Source of the DNA: Ptychodera flava
Taxonomy: Eukaryota; Hemichordata; Enteropneusta; Ptychoderidae
Length of the DNA stretch: 64,000 bases
Direction of reading: 5' to 3'
Assembly: GCF_041260155.1 (NCBI RefSeq)
Contig: NC_091931.1
Span: forward strand, 18,613,166-18,677,165
The position numbers were made by a program, and so were the translations under genes. Below, in pieces: positions 25,110 through 36,980 of this stretch; position 1 is the first letter of the stretch; the number at the start of each line of letters is the position of its first letter. The notes beneath the pieces were generated by a model. The model saw nothing but the letters and a program-made list of their open reading frames with translations, did not search any database and was not told the DNA's origin.

Positions 25110-26072
25110 TTATATTATTTGATCCAGGGTTGTATTGTCCTGAGTAAGGAAGTTGTTACTCAGAATGATCTTTTCGACAAGTGGCCCTCCCGGAAAATCC
25201 ATCACTACAGTCCCCCACTTCTGCCTATCTGGGTTGCCGATTATGAATTCAAACAGCTTTGGGTTGATTTGATCGGCAACTGCGTATGCGAAGACCCTGT
25301 TGCTGCTACCACTGGTATACGTCAGAAACATTCGATTACTCCGGTCCTCACTCGCCTTATTCAAATTATTTCTCACCGATTCCCATTTTGCATCGAGTTC
25401 TTTCGGCAGTAGTGCAGGGACTTCCCAGTCGTCAGCTATTTCAGCATCGCTGTACTTTACTCCGACCCGTCCGTCAGCAAAATCGTCAAGGAAAACAATT
25501 TTTCCGCGTGCTTCTCCAAGATTCGGCATTGAATTGATTGTCCAGAAGAACTTGGGATCGAACATGCCTATTGCCTCTCTGAATAACTCTTCCATACTTC
25601 TGTCGCCATACTCTGTGTGTTCTTTCTTAACACGCATGAGCACAGCTTCATGCGGATGATGCCGAAGGAAGGATGTCACTTCGCGGAGAACATCGATGAA
25701 AGTAGCGTGTTGGTAATACACACCCTGATGAATGGTTAGTACGTCGTAAAAATGCCTGCAACGTATGTCAAGGAAACGAATTCCGGCCTCCAATTGGGTG
25801 TCAAGGCTCCACGATTGGCATTGAGCTAGAGGTCCGCCATGTCCTCTGAAAGTCATTGTATGGTGTGTACCAGGAATGGACAGGTTCGCCAGAGACATGT
25901 CGTCATCAACGTTTGACATCCAATCTGGATAACTGATCCCAGCTTCCTCTCCAGTGTTGTAGTCGGGTCTTGATTGCGCCCTTTCAGCGTTACCTATGTT
26001 GCGACCTAAAATGAGGTGTATAAATACGATATACTTGGTGACCATCTTTCCGTAAGAGTCTCTGGTACGCAT
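25110..26072 (-). CDS. Secreted bacterial-type PI-PLC X-domain protein, copy 5
   Basis: 320 residues, single exon, signal peptide YIVFIHLILG with cleavage near NAERA. The C-terminus defines the second subfamily with copies 6 and 7: INPKLFEFI, NPDRQKWGTVVMDFPGGPL, DNTTLDQII. Position 116 is Gln (TIHQGVYYQH), a third replacement at the His82 equivalent besides Asn and Lys. His70, Asp102, Arg104, Lys149, Arg189, Asp214, Trp216 and Asp292 are kept. The N-terminal region pairs with copy 7 (RTRDSYGK...GRNIGNAE), in line with the 13-kb segmental duplication. The loop before the first catalytic segment reads NVDDD in place of NLDDD or NLNDD. Confidence 0.93.
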   Translation of the reverse strand: MRTRDSYGKMVTKYIVFIHLILGRNIGNAERAQSRPDYNTGEEAGISYPDWMSNVDDDMSLANLSIPGTHHTMTFRGHGGPLAQCQSWSLDTQLEAGIRFLDIRCRHFYDVLTIHQGVYYQHATFIDVLREVTSFLRHHPHEAVLMRVKKEHTEYGDRSMEELFREAIGMFDPKFFWTINSMPNLGEARGKIVFLDDFADGRVGVKYSDAEIADDWEVPALLPKELDAKWESVRNNLNKASEDRSNRMFLTYTSGSSNRVFAYAVADQINPKLFEFIIGNPDRQKWGTVVMDFPGGPLVEKIILSNNFLTQDNTTLDQII

Positions 26073-26123
26073 GATTGTTCTGACAACGGCAATATATTGT
26101 GTGATGTCAACTAAAGTCTGACA

Positions 26124-26131
26124 AATATATA
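26124..26131 (-). promoter_or_regulatory. TATA box of copy 5
   Basis: TATATATT, 59 bp upstream of the ATG. The flanking 150 bp are nearly identical to those of copy 7. Confidence 0.75.
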
Positions 26132-26464
26132 GGAGAGCTGACGCCCACCTGCATAGTTGTGTGTAAACAGGGAAATGAAACCAAAATTTCAGTCATGTTT
26201 TCGCGTTACTAAGCGGATTTCGACAGCAGACTTAGGAACCATAGACTTTTATCCCATGACTTACGTGTTTAGTTCATATATTGTGAAAACATCAACGGTT
26301 GTACAGAAGCTTCTGACCGACAGGATTTAATTGAAAAAATGGTTTTGCACTGTATAAGGCTTTGGTTTTCTAGAATTTTTTACTTATCACGAAAACAAAG
26401 AGGGCAGCATAGCAGCAACAATGCCTGAAATTGGAATTTCCACTCTACAAAATGTCGTATAATT
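26132..26464. repeat. B-type upstream block of copy 5, proximal part
   Basis: Collinear with 42750-43098, up to the target site of the LINE insertion. Confidence 0.7.
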
Positions 26465-26646
26465 GTACAAGACAAGAACTGATATATACAATGAATCGAT
26501 CTGGTTCGACCGTTTTATTGTAATTCCAGATAAAAAGAAACCACTTAAAAAACCACTGTTCTTTAAAGAGTGATAAGGATATGACGATAATTTCAGATAT
26601 TATGGACGATTCTGGCGCTTTCATTGATGACAAGGATTTTTTTCTC

Positions 26647-26715
<69 letters not shown>

Positions 26716-27548
26716 AAGCCATATTATTGTATTCATTCCTTCTCCTAAAGTCAGAAATTACTCAGAAAATAATTGAAACTAATTTTTTCCAACTCACAAG
26801 CGAGGAAACCGAAAAAAACATTGCATAAATGAAATGTGTGCAAGTCCCAAAATTGCTATTAATAGTAGGCAGAAATGGTGTGATATTTTCCTGGTAGTTT
26901 TGAATATGACTGGGACATTTATAAGCTTACCCTTCCTTTTTGCAGTGTTAAAGTAACAAAAATTCAAGCATTTCAGTATAAAATTTTGCACAGGATTTCT
27001 TCCGGTAATTCTTTTCTTTACAGATGGAGTAAAATAGATATGAGAAGTGTGATGTTTGCTTTTGAGAAGGCAAAATCATTTATTACATTTATGAGTGTAA
27101 TCTCACAAAGACGCTCTCGTTTTCCTTGAGGTATAGGCTTTCATCTTCTACTTGTGTAACAGTTGACTTTTCTTCGAGAGATATTCTATTGGGCATAGCA
27201 GCTGAAAAAATGACCCGAATACTAAAGTACTGTATTCGTTATGCAAAATGGTTGATCTATACACGGAAAAGAAATAATGAGGACTTCCTTTTACTTAATT
27301 TTCTCTCTGAACTGAAAAAACTACACAGAAAAGTAAAGCAAAAGAACGGCCACGGTAATAAAATTAACAATGTACGGGGAAAAATTCGAATACATTAAAA
27401 TTAGAAATGATATTCTGTATTACCTTGTAACCTAACTGTGATTTGTATACCTTGTACATATACTTCCTGTTCTCCTTCTATTCTTTTTTGTGTGTCTTTG
27501 TGTTTATTTCTGTCTTCAATAAATACAATTTTGCAAAATAATTCGAAA
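26465..27548 (+). mobile_element. 5'-truncated L1/Tx1-like LINE, 3' end
   Basis: A degenerate C-terminal region of a non-LTR retrotransposon polyprotein: MTIISDIMDDSGAF (about 26580), FQYKILHRI and FLYRWSKIDM (about 26970-27040), then DILLGIAAEK and ILKYCIRYAKWLIYTRKRN (about 27180-27280), the domain that follows RT in L1/Tx1-type elements. Several frame breaks are visible. The 3' UTR ends in AATAAATACAATTTTGC. It is flanked by GTCGTATAATTG (26454-26465) and GTCATATAATTG (27549-27560), a 12-bp target duplication. A TA tract (26650-26712) has grown inside. The paralogue at 43099-44007 shares the insertion. Confidence 0.8.
26650..26712. repeat. (TA)n microsatellite
   Basis: 63 bp of TA inside the LINE fragment. 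It is absent from the paralogous LINE at 43.2 kb, so it arose or collapsed after duplication. Confidence 0.97.
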
Positions 27549-29933
27549 GTCATATAATTGAAGCTGTGAAATCCGTTACATTTGGTTCCGATAATGCATA
27601 AATACGGGAAACATATTATTCTGCATCATCATGCGATGCGAGTATTTTTATATGGTGATAGGAAGCCTTATCGAGGCTTCTTGTTTCGGGAAAAATGAAC
27701 GGAAAGCTTGTAGGAAAAGAAGTTATGTAATGAAACCTTACCGTGCGGAAGAAATTACAATACTATCAATTTTTCAATAAGTTCAAGGTTACTGAAAATT
27801 AATATTCGATATATTGGAGGTAGATAAAACTCAAGAATGTGGGTAATGATAAAATAGACAGGTGTCACTAATATTTTCAAAACACGACCTAAAAATTAAG
27901 ATTTATTTCACATTGTACGCAAACGGTTTGTAGAATACAATGAGTATTTTTTCGGCAATTTCAATCAACTTTTTTTACCAAACAGTTCCAGATTTACAGC
28001 AACTTTCATGACTTCCCACTTGAAACTAATGTCTATATATGCGGATGTGTCGAACTTCCAACTTCAAATTTTGTTGTTAAACTTAGACATTTCGGATTTT
28101 TCACTTGAGATCTGCTTCTAAATTTTGAAATAATTAGCGTTACCCGATTCCACATTTCCGTCCTCTTTAGATGATACCAAAATCGCTTTCCTAAACATTA
28201 GTTTAGTAAGACTTCTAGTAGCTTTTGTCTGTAGCCAAACAAATTAATTTTCAGTTAGCGCATTTACACAAAACAACTTATGTTTGAAACTAAAATCATG
28301 AAAATAATGCATAAAATTTGCAGCTACTGGGGCTATTAAGGCCTACATGAAACACTTCGTTGAGATATTAGAACTGCAATCTTGATACCAAGGATAACAA
28401 AGATTCGATTTACGATGATCTGACATGCAATGTACATATATAACGTCTGAACGTCTGGGGGAAACATATATATTATGACACGCGTCAGACAGTCATAATG
28501 TTAAGTGTGGTAATATGTTATCTGTCGCTTAGGTTTTATTTCAACTTACCAAATAGATGATCACCATAAATATTGACCTTAATGACATGAAACTGCTTTT
28601 GCATCTTGTTGTATTAAGGGAAAGTTTTGTGTATAGCGTATTCATCCCCAATTGCCTGTAAACAGATCCGCACTCACCAATAACATAATAGTTTTGGTCA
28701 AACGGGGATAGTGAAACGGTTAAGAGTAGCACGAAAATAACGACCGACATTACAGTGACGCTCTTGTTAATGGTGCAGAATATTTTGGAATTTATGCCTG
28801 CAGTATACATGTAATGATGTGCAGTATTCTCCAGCAGGTGTTGATATAGTTGCCAGATTTTAGGTCCTGAAACGGCGATGTGACGGTGTAACTTACAGTG
28901 GAACAGTGTGCACGTATCTTGACTCGCCATTGGGTACTGACTGGACATAGAGTTCCCCTTGAACCCGAGTCATTTGAAACGATTTTCTCATATGATTTCA
29001 AGCAATCATTGATATTTGTGAGCTTTGTAGTGACAGTCCAAAGGCGAAAAACCGTTATGTTGTCGTACAACAGTATATAAACAGCACAGCCAACATGAGC
29101 TATTCACATGTAATGGCTGTTGTCTCCTAGTTTCAATTAGTAAGTCGCAATGTCTTGTCTAGCCTGTAACTAGTCTTTCCATGCTCTGTGTATTCGATAA
29201 ATACCTTCATTTTCGTCAACATATACGATTGTACTGTTTGAAACGTTTGTGAATGTAAACCTGTATTATGTCAAGCTAGGCAGCTGACCGGTCATGCCGG
29301 ATCAAGCTTAGCACGTGAAATAAAAAAAAACTTAACAAAATATAAATTCTTGTTGTACACAAAGTATCATATTCGATTTACTCAAAGAATTAAGGCAGTC
29401 CGAGCAGATTTTGATGTTCAGGCAAAGTTGGAAATTAGACATCTAGTCCATTCTGATTTTAATGTGAAAAGTCAAGGCATATAAAAATTGTAACGTGATA
29501 TCAGAAGATTAAAATTTAAAGAGTAAATTTGAAGAAAAACGTCGAAAATACGATAACGACGTAACTTAAAATTAAAGAAATCATGAAAACAACTGAAGTG
29601 TAGACACTCGGTAAAAATTTAATCTGTCGAATATAAATACTAGAAGTAAATTTATCCTTTTACCCGTGGAAAGGGTTTCAGAAAGCGAAGGGGAATTATT
29701 CACGTCCGCGCAGTGAGGTAGCAACAAAGACATGATCTCCATGTTATAAAGGCATTATGGTCCAAAAGAGTGATTGCAAATTCACTCGCACATACGACAC
29801 ACCTATCCGACAAACAACGCACCAACATTGATCATTCACACTTACTAGGGACTAAGTTGCCGGCTATGAAAGGCAACAGATAACTCGATCTGATTAATTA
29901 TTCTACAGGTTCGATGTCCTTCCATCATATTAC
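27549..29933. repeat. B-type block, middle part
   Basis: Collinear with 44008-44242 plus 45245-48032, except for the LINE found only in the latter. Open frames here (for example 28541-28948) lack motifs and are not conserved in frame. Confidence 0.7.
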
Positions 29934-30603
29934 TTAAGGTTCCAAGACACTAAATTGTCCTTTTTAAGCTACCAGTTCTATAGTGGTTAATAAGCTCAGA
30001 CCTGCCGTAAATTAAATATTTTCGGAAAGCCTAGATACAGAGTAACATTTTGGTTACCATAGTGTCACCATTGTTTACATAACTACCACGTGACAGGTAA
30101 TTTGCATAACGTTTCAAAAATCTGTTTCTCCTATGTTTTGTCTCAATGCTTTGAGATATGTGGCTGAAATTTGTATGAGTGCAAATTATTCGAAGGATCT
30201 TCGAAAGTGTGTCTTTGAATTTTTTAAATCTACTTAAACAAAAGAAGAAAAACTTCCAGAGGGGTGAATTTAACCCTAGTTGATTTCCTTAAAATTGTGC
30301 TCAAATAAAAACTAAGCAAGATATAAAAAATCTGAGACACACTTTTTAAGAGCCTTCTAACAGCTTGCATTCCAGCAAGTTTAAGTAAGATATTTTGAAG
30401 TATTGAGACAAAACATAGGGAAAACCGATTTTTGAAAGGTTATGCAAATTATCTGTCAGGTGATAGCTATGTAAACAATGGTGACACAGTGGTTCCCTAT
30501 ATCTAGGCTTTCAGAAAATGTATAATGTAAGGGGGTTCTGAGCTTATTAAGCACCAGAGAATTGTTAGATTAAAGAGGTCAATTCCTTGTCTTGGAACCT
30601 TAA
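29934..30603. mobile_element. MITE-2 copy a, foldback-like, TTAA-flanked
   Basis: A 670-bp element with terminal inverted repeats of about 230 bp (TTAAGGTTCCAAGACA at one end, TGTCTTGGAACCTTAA at the other), continuing through TAATAAGCTCAGA, TTTTCGGAAAGCCTAGATA, ATGCAAATTA and the GAGACAAAACATAGG inner end. It occupies the same TTAA that holds MITE-1 in the units of copies 2 and 3. It has no coding capacity. Confidence 0.85.
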
Positions 30604-31064
30604 GTGAGCCACACACAATGATAAATTTGATACAATGCGGAGCGCCACTTCGGTGTCATGATAAAGAATTGGATATTTTGAAATGGGAAGTAATAAATTA
30701 CTTCTAAATTTAGAAGCAACATTTGGAAGTGTGGGATCTGAAACATCGAGTCCACATTTTTGACCTAACTCTTTGGTCACCACTTACGTTGTATCGACCA
30801 ACGTACCTCGCTCAATTATGGAAAATACTTAAGAGTTTCGTGATCGTATTGTTCCGTGTACCATGGGAAAACTTTGGTGCAATATTATAGCTGCACCAAT
30901 GTCGATTTGTTCGACTCTTTTATGCTTTCAGCTAGATTTCTTGTGATACTATCAGTGTGAAATATTCATAGATTCATCTACGTGTAGTTACGATAACATT
31001 AAATACTTGAATAACACCTTCCAAGACTCACATGTGCCTGCATTTGAATATACATGCATATGTG

Positions 31065-31066
<2 letters not shown>
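30604..31066. repeat. B-type block between MITE-2 and the GA tract
   Basis: Homologous to 12081-12550 (ACAATGATAAATTTGA.ACAATG, CTTCTAAATTTAGAAGCAAC) and to 48684-48880. Confidence 0.65.

Positions 31067-31127
<61 letters not shown>
31067..31127. repeat. (GA)n microsatellite with G tail
   Basis: GA to 31121 and then seven Gs. Confidence 0.97.
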
Positions 31128-31877
31128 AAGATCTTAATTCACACAACACAGTTACAGCTGCAGGTGTGCAGTAATTTTGATATTGTAGTCATTTATTACA
31201 TTATTCTGTCGCCCGCTTGGGAGTCGAATTTTCCTCTCTACTCCGTGAATGCGGGGGTGGGGGGTTGCTACATTTATAGTCATTGAGCCAAAATATGGCT
31301 CACGGCTCAGGCTTCTGCATACTGGTCGATTATGCATGTAGTTCCGCCTGAATTAGTCACATGACGGCGCAAGTGACGTCATTTTGCTCTGCCTGATTCC
31401 TTTCGCAGTAAAAACATCGTAGCACGACTCTAGACGTAAATTTTGGATAACGTGCCGAAACTAGGAAGATACTCTAGTTATTTCAATGTGTTTGCAGTCA
31501 AAGGTAACTGACGGAAACTGCGCTATTTTATCACGCAACACGTATCACATCTGACACATTTTATTACTACAAAAACAGATGCAAACAAAAGATATATTCT
31601 CGTTAAAACAAAACTCAAACACATATAAACATAAAAGATCGGAGGCTAACTTCTTGTTTGTCAACATAATAATTATGAACTCAGTATGTTATTAATAAAT
31701 GTGTTAAGTTTTATAGCCGTCAGCTGTTCAATATCCAAATCGTGGAAATTTAAGAATTGGTAGACACATAATAGTTAAAGCATTCTATTACGCATCAAAT
31801 ATACACTTACACTTTATGTAGCCAATTTGTTTCCAGATAAATCTGAAAAAATTACCCATTTCCTTTAACTTGGTTGA
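31128..31877. repeat. Gene 3' flank without its gene (ghost unit 1)
   Basis: Homologous to the 3' flanks of copies 5-7 up to the point where the coding end should start (AGATAAATCTGAAAAAA then CCTTTAACTTGGTTGACAC, against CCTTTAGTTGAAACATCGG before copy 5), after which no PI-PLC sequence follows. Confidence 0.65.
31341..31440. promoter_or_regulatory. Conserved CRE-like block, ghost unit 1
   Basis: AGTCACATGACGGCGCAAG followed by the perfect CRE palindrome at 31374-31381, then CACGACTCTAGACGT. Confidence 0.35.
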
Positions 31878-31978
31878 CACATTGAATAAAATAAATTTGG
31901 AATTTTTTAAATGTTACTGTTATCGTCCATTTCATCAAGCGTTTATCATGATAATTTTAAATATCTCCCTCCCTTCTC

Positions 31979-31981
<3 letters not shown>

Positions 31982-32039
<58 letters not shown>
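31982..32039. repeat. (CT)n microsatellite
   Basis: About 58 bp of CT; the paralogous position at 49480-49500 holds only a short tract. Confidence 0.97.
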
Positions 32040-32042
<3 letters not shown>

Positions 32043-32951
32043 TAAAGCAATGCCAGTCTCTGAGGAAGTGTAGAAGAAACGTGACACCATGACTGATCCG
32101 ACTGTATGCGAGGATGCTTGGTTTGACTTTGGTAGCCGAGTTGTACTCTCTATGATATGAGTGTGGCGGATTTAGATCTTGCAGAATCTTTGTTAAGTTG
32201 TGGTGATCGAAATCTGATAATGATGGGGCGTCTTTGGCATGGCGTGATGAAATTTGTCGCTCGAGTATACTCACATTTAACTCATTGTTAATTAATCAAA
32301 ACGAGCACGATATGTCAAGTATTTCTTTGCAACAGCTCTTTCTTTTCAAATACGGGAGAACTGAAAGTCTTATATGGTTTTTATGAGGGTAGACCGTACT
32401 AACCAGTTATATCACTTCTTTTATGTCTCAATAAAGATTTTCGACCAATCCATTTTTCTCCCGTCTCTTATTTCTTCTATAAACTGGTTTAATCTTTCGC
32501 AACATTTCGAATGCTTCCTAAGCTGGACTTTCATTACGTTGATACACAAACACAAGGCTTATGTGATGACATCAATCATGCCACATAAACCAGTGACAAA
32601 TTTTGCTGAAGTTCATTTAATGTGATATGGTTTAACCCAATCGAGGTGTACTGCTCACAGCCAGAAAAGTGTTGAAATAACCATCTTTATTTGCAACGGA
32701 CAGTCCAAATTATGGAGACAAATTCATTCATTGTATTGATCCCTAACAAGTGTGGCTGTTAATGAGTATTCACCTGGTCATTCGCTATAGAGTTCACGAC
32801 CTTGCATCAACTATCATCACTAAAGCTTTCTACGGAGAATTGCAGTATTCATAATGCCCTCTAACGGCATTATAGCGATTAATTTTAAAACAACTGCGCC
32901 CTCGTCAAGTCATCGAACTGGGTACATATTAAACTAATTTGTATATATTAA

Positions 32952-33022
32952 CCCTTTGCACCCTGACCCCCTGGTACTTTATGACGTCATCGGACATTTC
33001 TGTCCGAGCCGGGTTCAAAGGT
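32952..33022. mobile_element. 71-bp piggyBac-like MITE
   Basis: Ends CCCTTTGCACCC and GGGTTCAAAGGT are imperfect inverted repeats (10 of 12 match), flanked by TTAA at 32948-32951 and 33023-33026. The paralogous site near 50422 reads ATATATTAAAGAAATTG, an uninterrupted empty site. CCC...GGG ends with a TTAA target are the piggyBac pattern. Confidence 0.85.
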
Positions 33023-33442
33023 TTAAGAAATTGACCAGCAACGCAGTATACTTACAGAATTGTGTAAACCATACTAACAGATCAACGATCAAAATTTAGC
33101 AAAAAAGGCCAGGAGAAGAAGGGGAGCAATTGCTGGAGCAATAATATTCGTACATTCTTGTACTTTAAAAATAGGGAAATTCATAAACTAAGGAATGTTC
33201 TCTTCTCCCAGTTTATCATAATAATATGGTCGGATCTCAGAAGACGTGTGCGTAGATCGCACAGTCGACGTCCCAATCTTCATCATTTTTTTTTGAATAG
33301 ACAAAAGCTATCTCCAATTGACCACAGAGGACGCTGTTTCAGAAACAAAATGTTTTGAAACAAAAGGTTTTGCGACTTTGCAGCAATTTATATGATACAA
33401 TGTTAAATCTTTGTTAAAAACAAAAAATAGCTCAAGTTAATT

Positions 33443-34246
33443 AACAGAGTGCAGCAAACAAGCCACGGTGATTTTAAACCGGAATCCCCTTTCTTTAATA
33501 GGTCGTATTGTGGCTGTGATGTCACTTCGAAGTGGTTCCAGTTTTGTCTTAGAGTACCTTTCACAGTGCATGATTATAGGCAAACGTTTATGTCCTACAT
33601 CATCATGCGATATGAGGGTTTCTATCTATTGATATGAAGCTTTTTCGTGCGAATTCTTTCGGGCAAATGAACGGAAAGTTTATAGGGAAAGGAACAATGA
33701 ACCTTACCATTATATAAGACATTACAATATTGTTTCATTCGCGTCAAAATTTGAACTAGCCCATTGGTCGATTAGGGCAAGGTGATTGGCCATTAGTATT
33801 CAATACATTGAACAATAAAATGGGTAATGACAAAATACTTTTAATTAATATTTGCAAATTACTACCGGAAACATTACGATTTACTTAAGTTCATACGTGA
33901 ATGGTTAGTAATACACCGGAAGATATTTTTGGCAAATGAAATCGTGTTTTATTGTGACACAATTCCAGATTTGCTCAACTTTTCACGACTTCTCGCTTGA
34001 AAATAATGTCGATGTATCCGGAAGTTGCGAACTTCCCATTTTAAATTGTGTTGCTAAGTTTAGAAGCTTCCAAGTTTTAACTTCAAAATTACTTCCATAT
34101 TTGAAATACTTAGCACTCCCAATCCCAAATTTCCGGCTTATTTTGATATAGAAAAATGGTCGTCCGTATGATCAATGAAGAATTCGCTTTGTCTGTAATG
34201 CAATGAGTACATGCAATATGCGTGGGAGTCATCGACAAGATAATTA
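33443..34246. repeat. Orphan A-type upstream block (no gene or promoter on its left)
   Basis: Begins at ACAGAGTGCAGCAAACAAGCC, equivalent to about 21688 and 38484. It lacks the roughly 280-350 bp nearest the promoter, and the gene. Confidence 0.7.
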
Positions 34247-34707
34247 GACAGGTTAGGCTATCCGTTTTACGTGAACATGAACGCCTAGCACCAGGTATTT
34301 CTGCGATGATGTCATCGCTTTGTGCGTACGTTCTCCACATACACGGAGCCGGCGTCGCGTATTTACACGGGGACAGCTGTTTTCACGTATATTTTCAATT
34401 TGTAAATTTAATCTAATCTTTAGGTAGGAAAACATGAATCGTTCATGCACGTCAATTGTTTGCTGGATATATGATAGTGACATCCTCAAAGATATTCATG
34501 TATTTTCGTTATTTTTGTGTGAAATGTTTTCGTCGATTCTCGGCATACAAGATAACCATTGACTTATCCCTGTGATCGGAAACAAACTACGGGACCCAAT
34601 CCGAGCTGAATCATATCTTGCGCGTACCACACGAATGGGCGACGTACACCAACGCAAACGCGGATTCTACGCGTTCACGTTCACGTTAACGTGTAGCCAA
34701 ACCTGTC
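34247..34707. mobile_element. MITE-4 copy b
   Basis: Same ends and interior as 22493-22960 (GACAGGTTAGGCTA on the left, GTAGCCAAACCTGTC on the right). Confidence 0.75.
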
Positions 34708-36101
34708 TATTATCAAAGTGGTTCACTGCTGTAATATATCAGACTCAGTGAGCGTGGAGCAGCGATTTTATGACCTTGGTATAAGGACATCGTTTGTCTA
34801 TATGTTTCAACAGTGCCTTATCTTACCTCTGGCAGAACGAGTGAGGGATCTTTAATTCATTTGTGGCGCCCAATTTTTGGCCGTCGTTCGGATTTGAAAT
34901 TTATGATCACCATGTCTTTATTTAAGTTCCAAGACAAGAAATTCACTCTTTAATTTAACAATTCTCTAGTTGTTAATAAGCTCAGAACCTCCGTAGCTTA
35001 TATATTTTCGGAAAGCCTAGATATAGGGAAACATTTTGGTTACCGCGGTGTCACCATTGTTTATATAGCTATCACGTGACAGGCAATTTGCATAAACTTT
35101 GAAAAAATCGGTTCTCCCTATCTTACCCTATATCTTAATATCTGATTTATATTAGAGGGGACTTCAAAGTTATATCATTGATCGGAAGGGGGTACTTGAA
35201 ATGACATCGTATCTTCTTTATTTTTAAGCTGGGGGACAGTGAAATCATTTATTAATTATAGCATACATGGTAAATATCTCTATTTTGGTTAACAGATACA
35301 ATTTGTTAAAATGTTCATTAATGTAAAGGCTGCATGTGTTTAGCTTAGCCATCCGACTGATCATCAACGGAAACAAAAAAAAACAACCGGAATATTTGTC
35401 AGACACTCGGGATAAAAGTTGAACTGTGCCTGAAGCGAACGCTTTACAAATGTCGAAAATGAATCTGCAATAAACATTTTCATGAAGATTTGTTGTCAAA
35501 ATAAATGTGACAACAAATTCCGGTTATTTTGAAGGAAGTCATGCCAATAGAAAATATTTTAGATAGGGAAGTAAAATCACTCACGTAGTGACGTAGCGAC
35601 ATAGACATGTCGATCTCCGTGTGAAGTGAGCGCTACTGTCCAAGAGAGTGATTACAAATTCAGAAGCACCTCGGGGAAAATCATACATACGACACAAAAA
35701 TCGGACAAATGTCCCAACATCGATCCTTCACTCTCACTAGGGACTACACTGTTGGCTGTGGATAACAACAGATGGCTCAACCTCGCTGATTATTTTGCAG
35801 ATTCAATGCCCTTGTCATGTTTTAGTCACAAAAAATCTACGAGTTACATGGTCACATTATTCTGTGTACCATAGGAACCCTTGATGCAATATTATAGCAC
35901 TTTTTCACAACTTTCAGAGTTTCAACTACATTTCCAGTGATACTACCAGTGTGTAATATTTGCGGGTCCATCTTCGTGTACCTTACAGTTAAGTTAAACA
36001 CTAATCTGTAGGCATTTGTGATATTGTAATCGGTAATTCATATATGCTTGGATAAACTTTCATGACTGACATGCTCTTGCATTTCTTATCGCAACTTGAG
36101 T
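34708..36101. repeat. Orphan A-type block, distal part, with a solo MITE-2 arm
   Basis: About 34922-35125 is a single arm of MITE-2 (AAGTTCCAAGACAAGAAATT through AATAAGCTCAGAACC to ATGCAAATT-like sequence). The remainder is collinear with 39650-40800. No gene is seen. Confidence 0.65.
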
Positions 36102-36109
36102 GTATATAT

Positions 36110-36180
<71 letters not shown>

Positions 36181-36193
36181 TATATACCTATAT

Positions 36194-36284
<91 letters not shown>

Positions 36285-36290
36285 AGAGAG
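36102..36290. repeat. Compound (TA)n(GA)n microsatellite
   Basis: TA to about 36187 and GA 36197-36290 with a short G run. Same position as 24077-24313 but without the GT part. Confidence 0.97.
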
Positions 36291-36980
36291 ATTCTTGTAC
36301 CTCCACTAAACACAGTTACAGCAGCAGATATTAGGTAATTTTAATATTGCAATCATTTATAATAGTACGTTGTCGCCACTTTTGGAGTCTAAATAACTAG
36401 ATTTCCCTCCAGATGTAGCTCCACCTGAATTAGTCACATGGCGACGCAAGTGACGTTATTTTTAGCTGATTCCTTTTACAGTGAAAAATCGTAGCACGAC
36501 GCTAGACATCAGTTTGTGCGTAACGAACGGAAACTAGGAAGATACTCTAATTAATTTGCATGTGTGTAGTCAAAATAAACTAACGACAACGGTGCAGTTA
36601 TCACATACCACACTCACGCATGTATTTATCACAACAGAAAGACATAGAATCCAAAGAGATCGGCACGTTAAAGAGAAATTCGAACACAAGAGTAACTAAC
36701 AAAAACTCACAGGCTGACTACTATGGATGTGGATAGTCTTAGACATATGTCAATTTCATAATTTGGGAATACATAAGTTATGAAAAAATTACTTTTAGTA
36801 TTACATCAGGGTCGAGCTGCCATTACAGCCGTTAAATATTTGTACCTTGGAAATTTACTGAATTGGTAGTTGAAAAAACAATAAACAGCCCCCAAAGACA
36901 CTTACATTTTATATGTTATCAATTTGCTTCGAGATAAATCAAATAAAAAACCCTCCCCTTTAGTGGAAACATCGGTCGAT
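36291..36980. repeat. 3' flank of copy 6, with the CRE-like block
   Basis: Nearly collinear with the flanks of copies 5 and 7. The conserved block here has TGACGTTA (36451-36458) in place of TGACGTCA, and about 60 bp upstream of it are deleted relative to 24430-24530. Confidence 0.7.

Larger units (their letters stand above)
31878..33421. repeat. Segment standing where a PI-PLC gene is expected, duplicated at 49371-50826
   Basis: Lies between a gene 3' flank on the left and an A-type upstream block on the right. It contains the CT tract 31982-32039 and the small piggyBac-like MITE. No open frame is shared by both copies. Its origin is not recognised. Confidence 0.6.

Noticed and set aside
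27126-27398. 90-codon frame as a host gene
   Set aside because: It is the C-terminal domain of an L1/Tx1-like LINE with a target-site duplication, duplicated at 43.7 kb in broken form.
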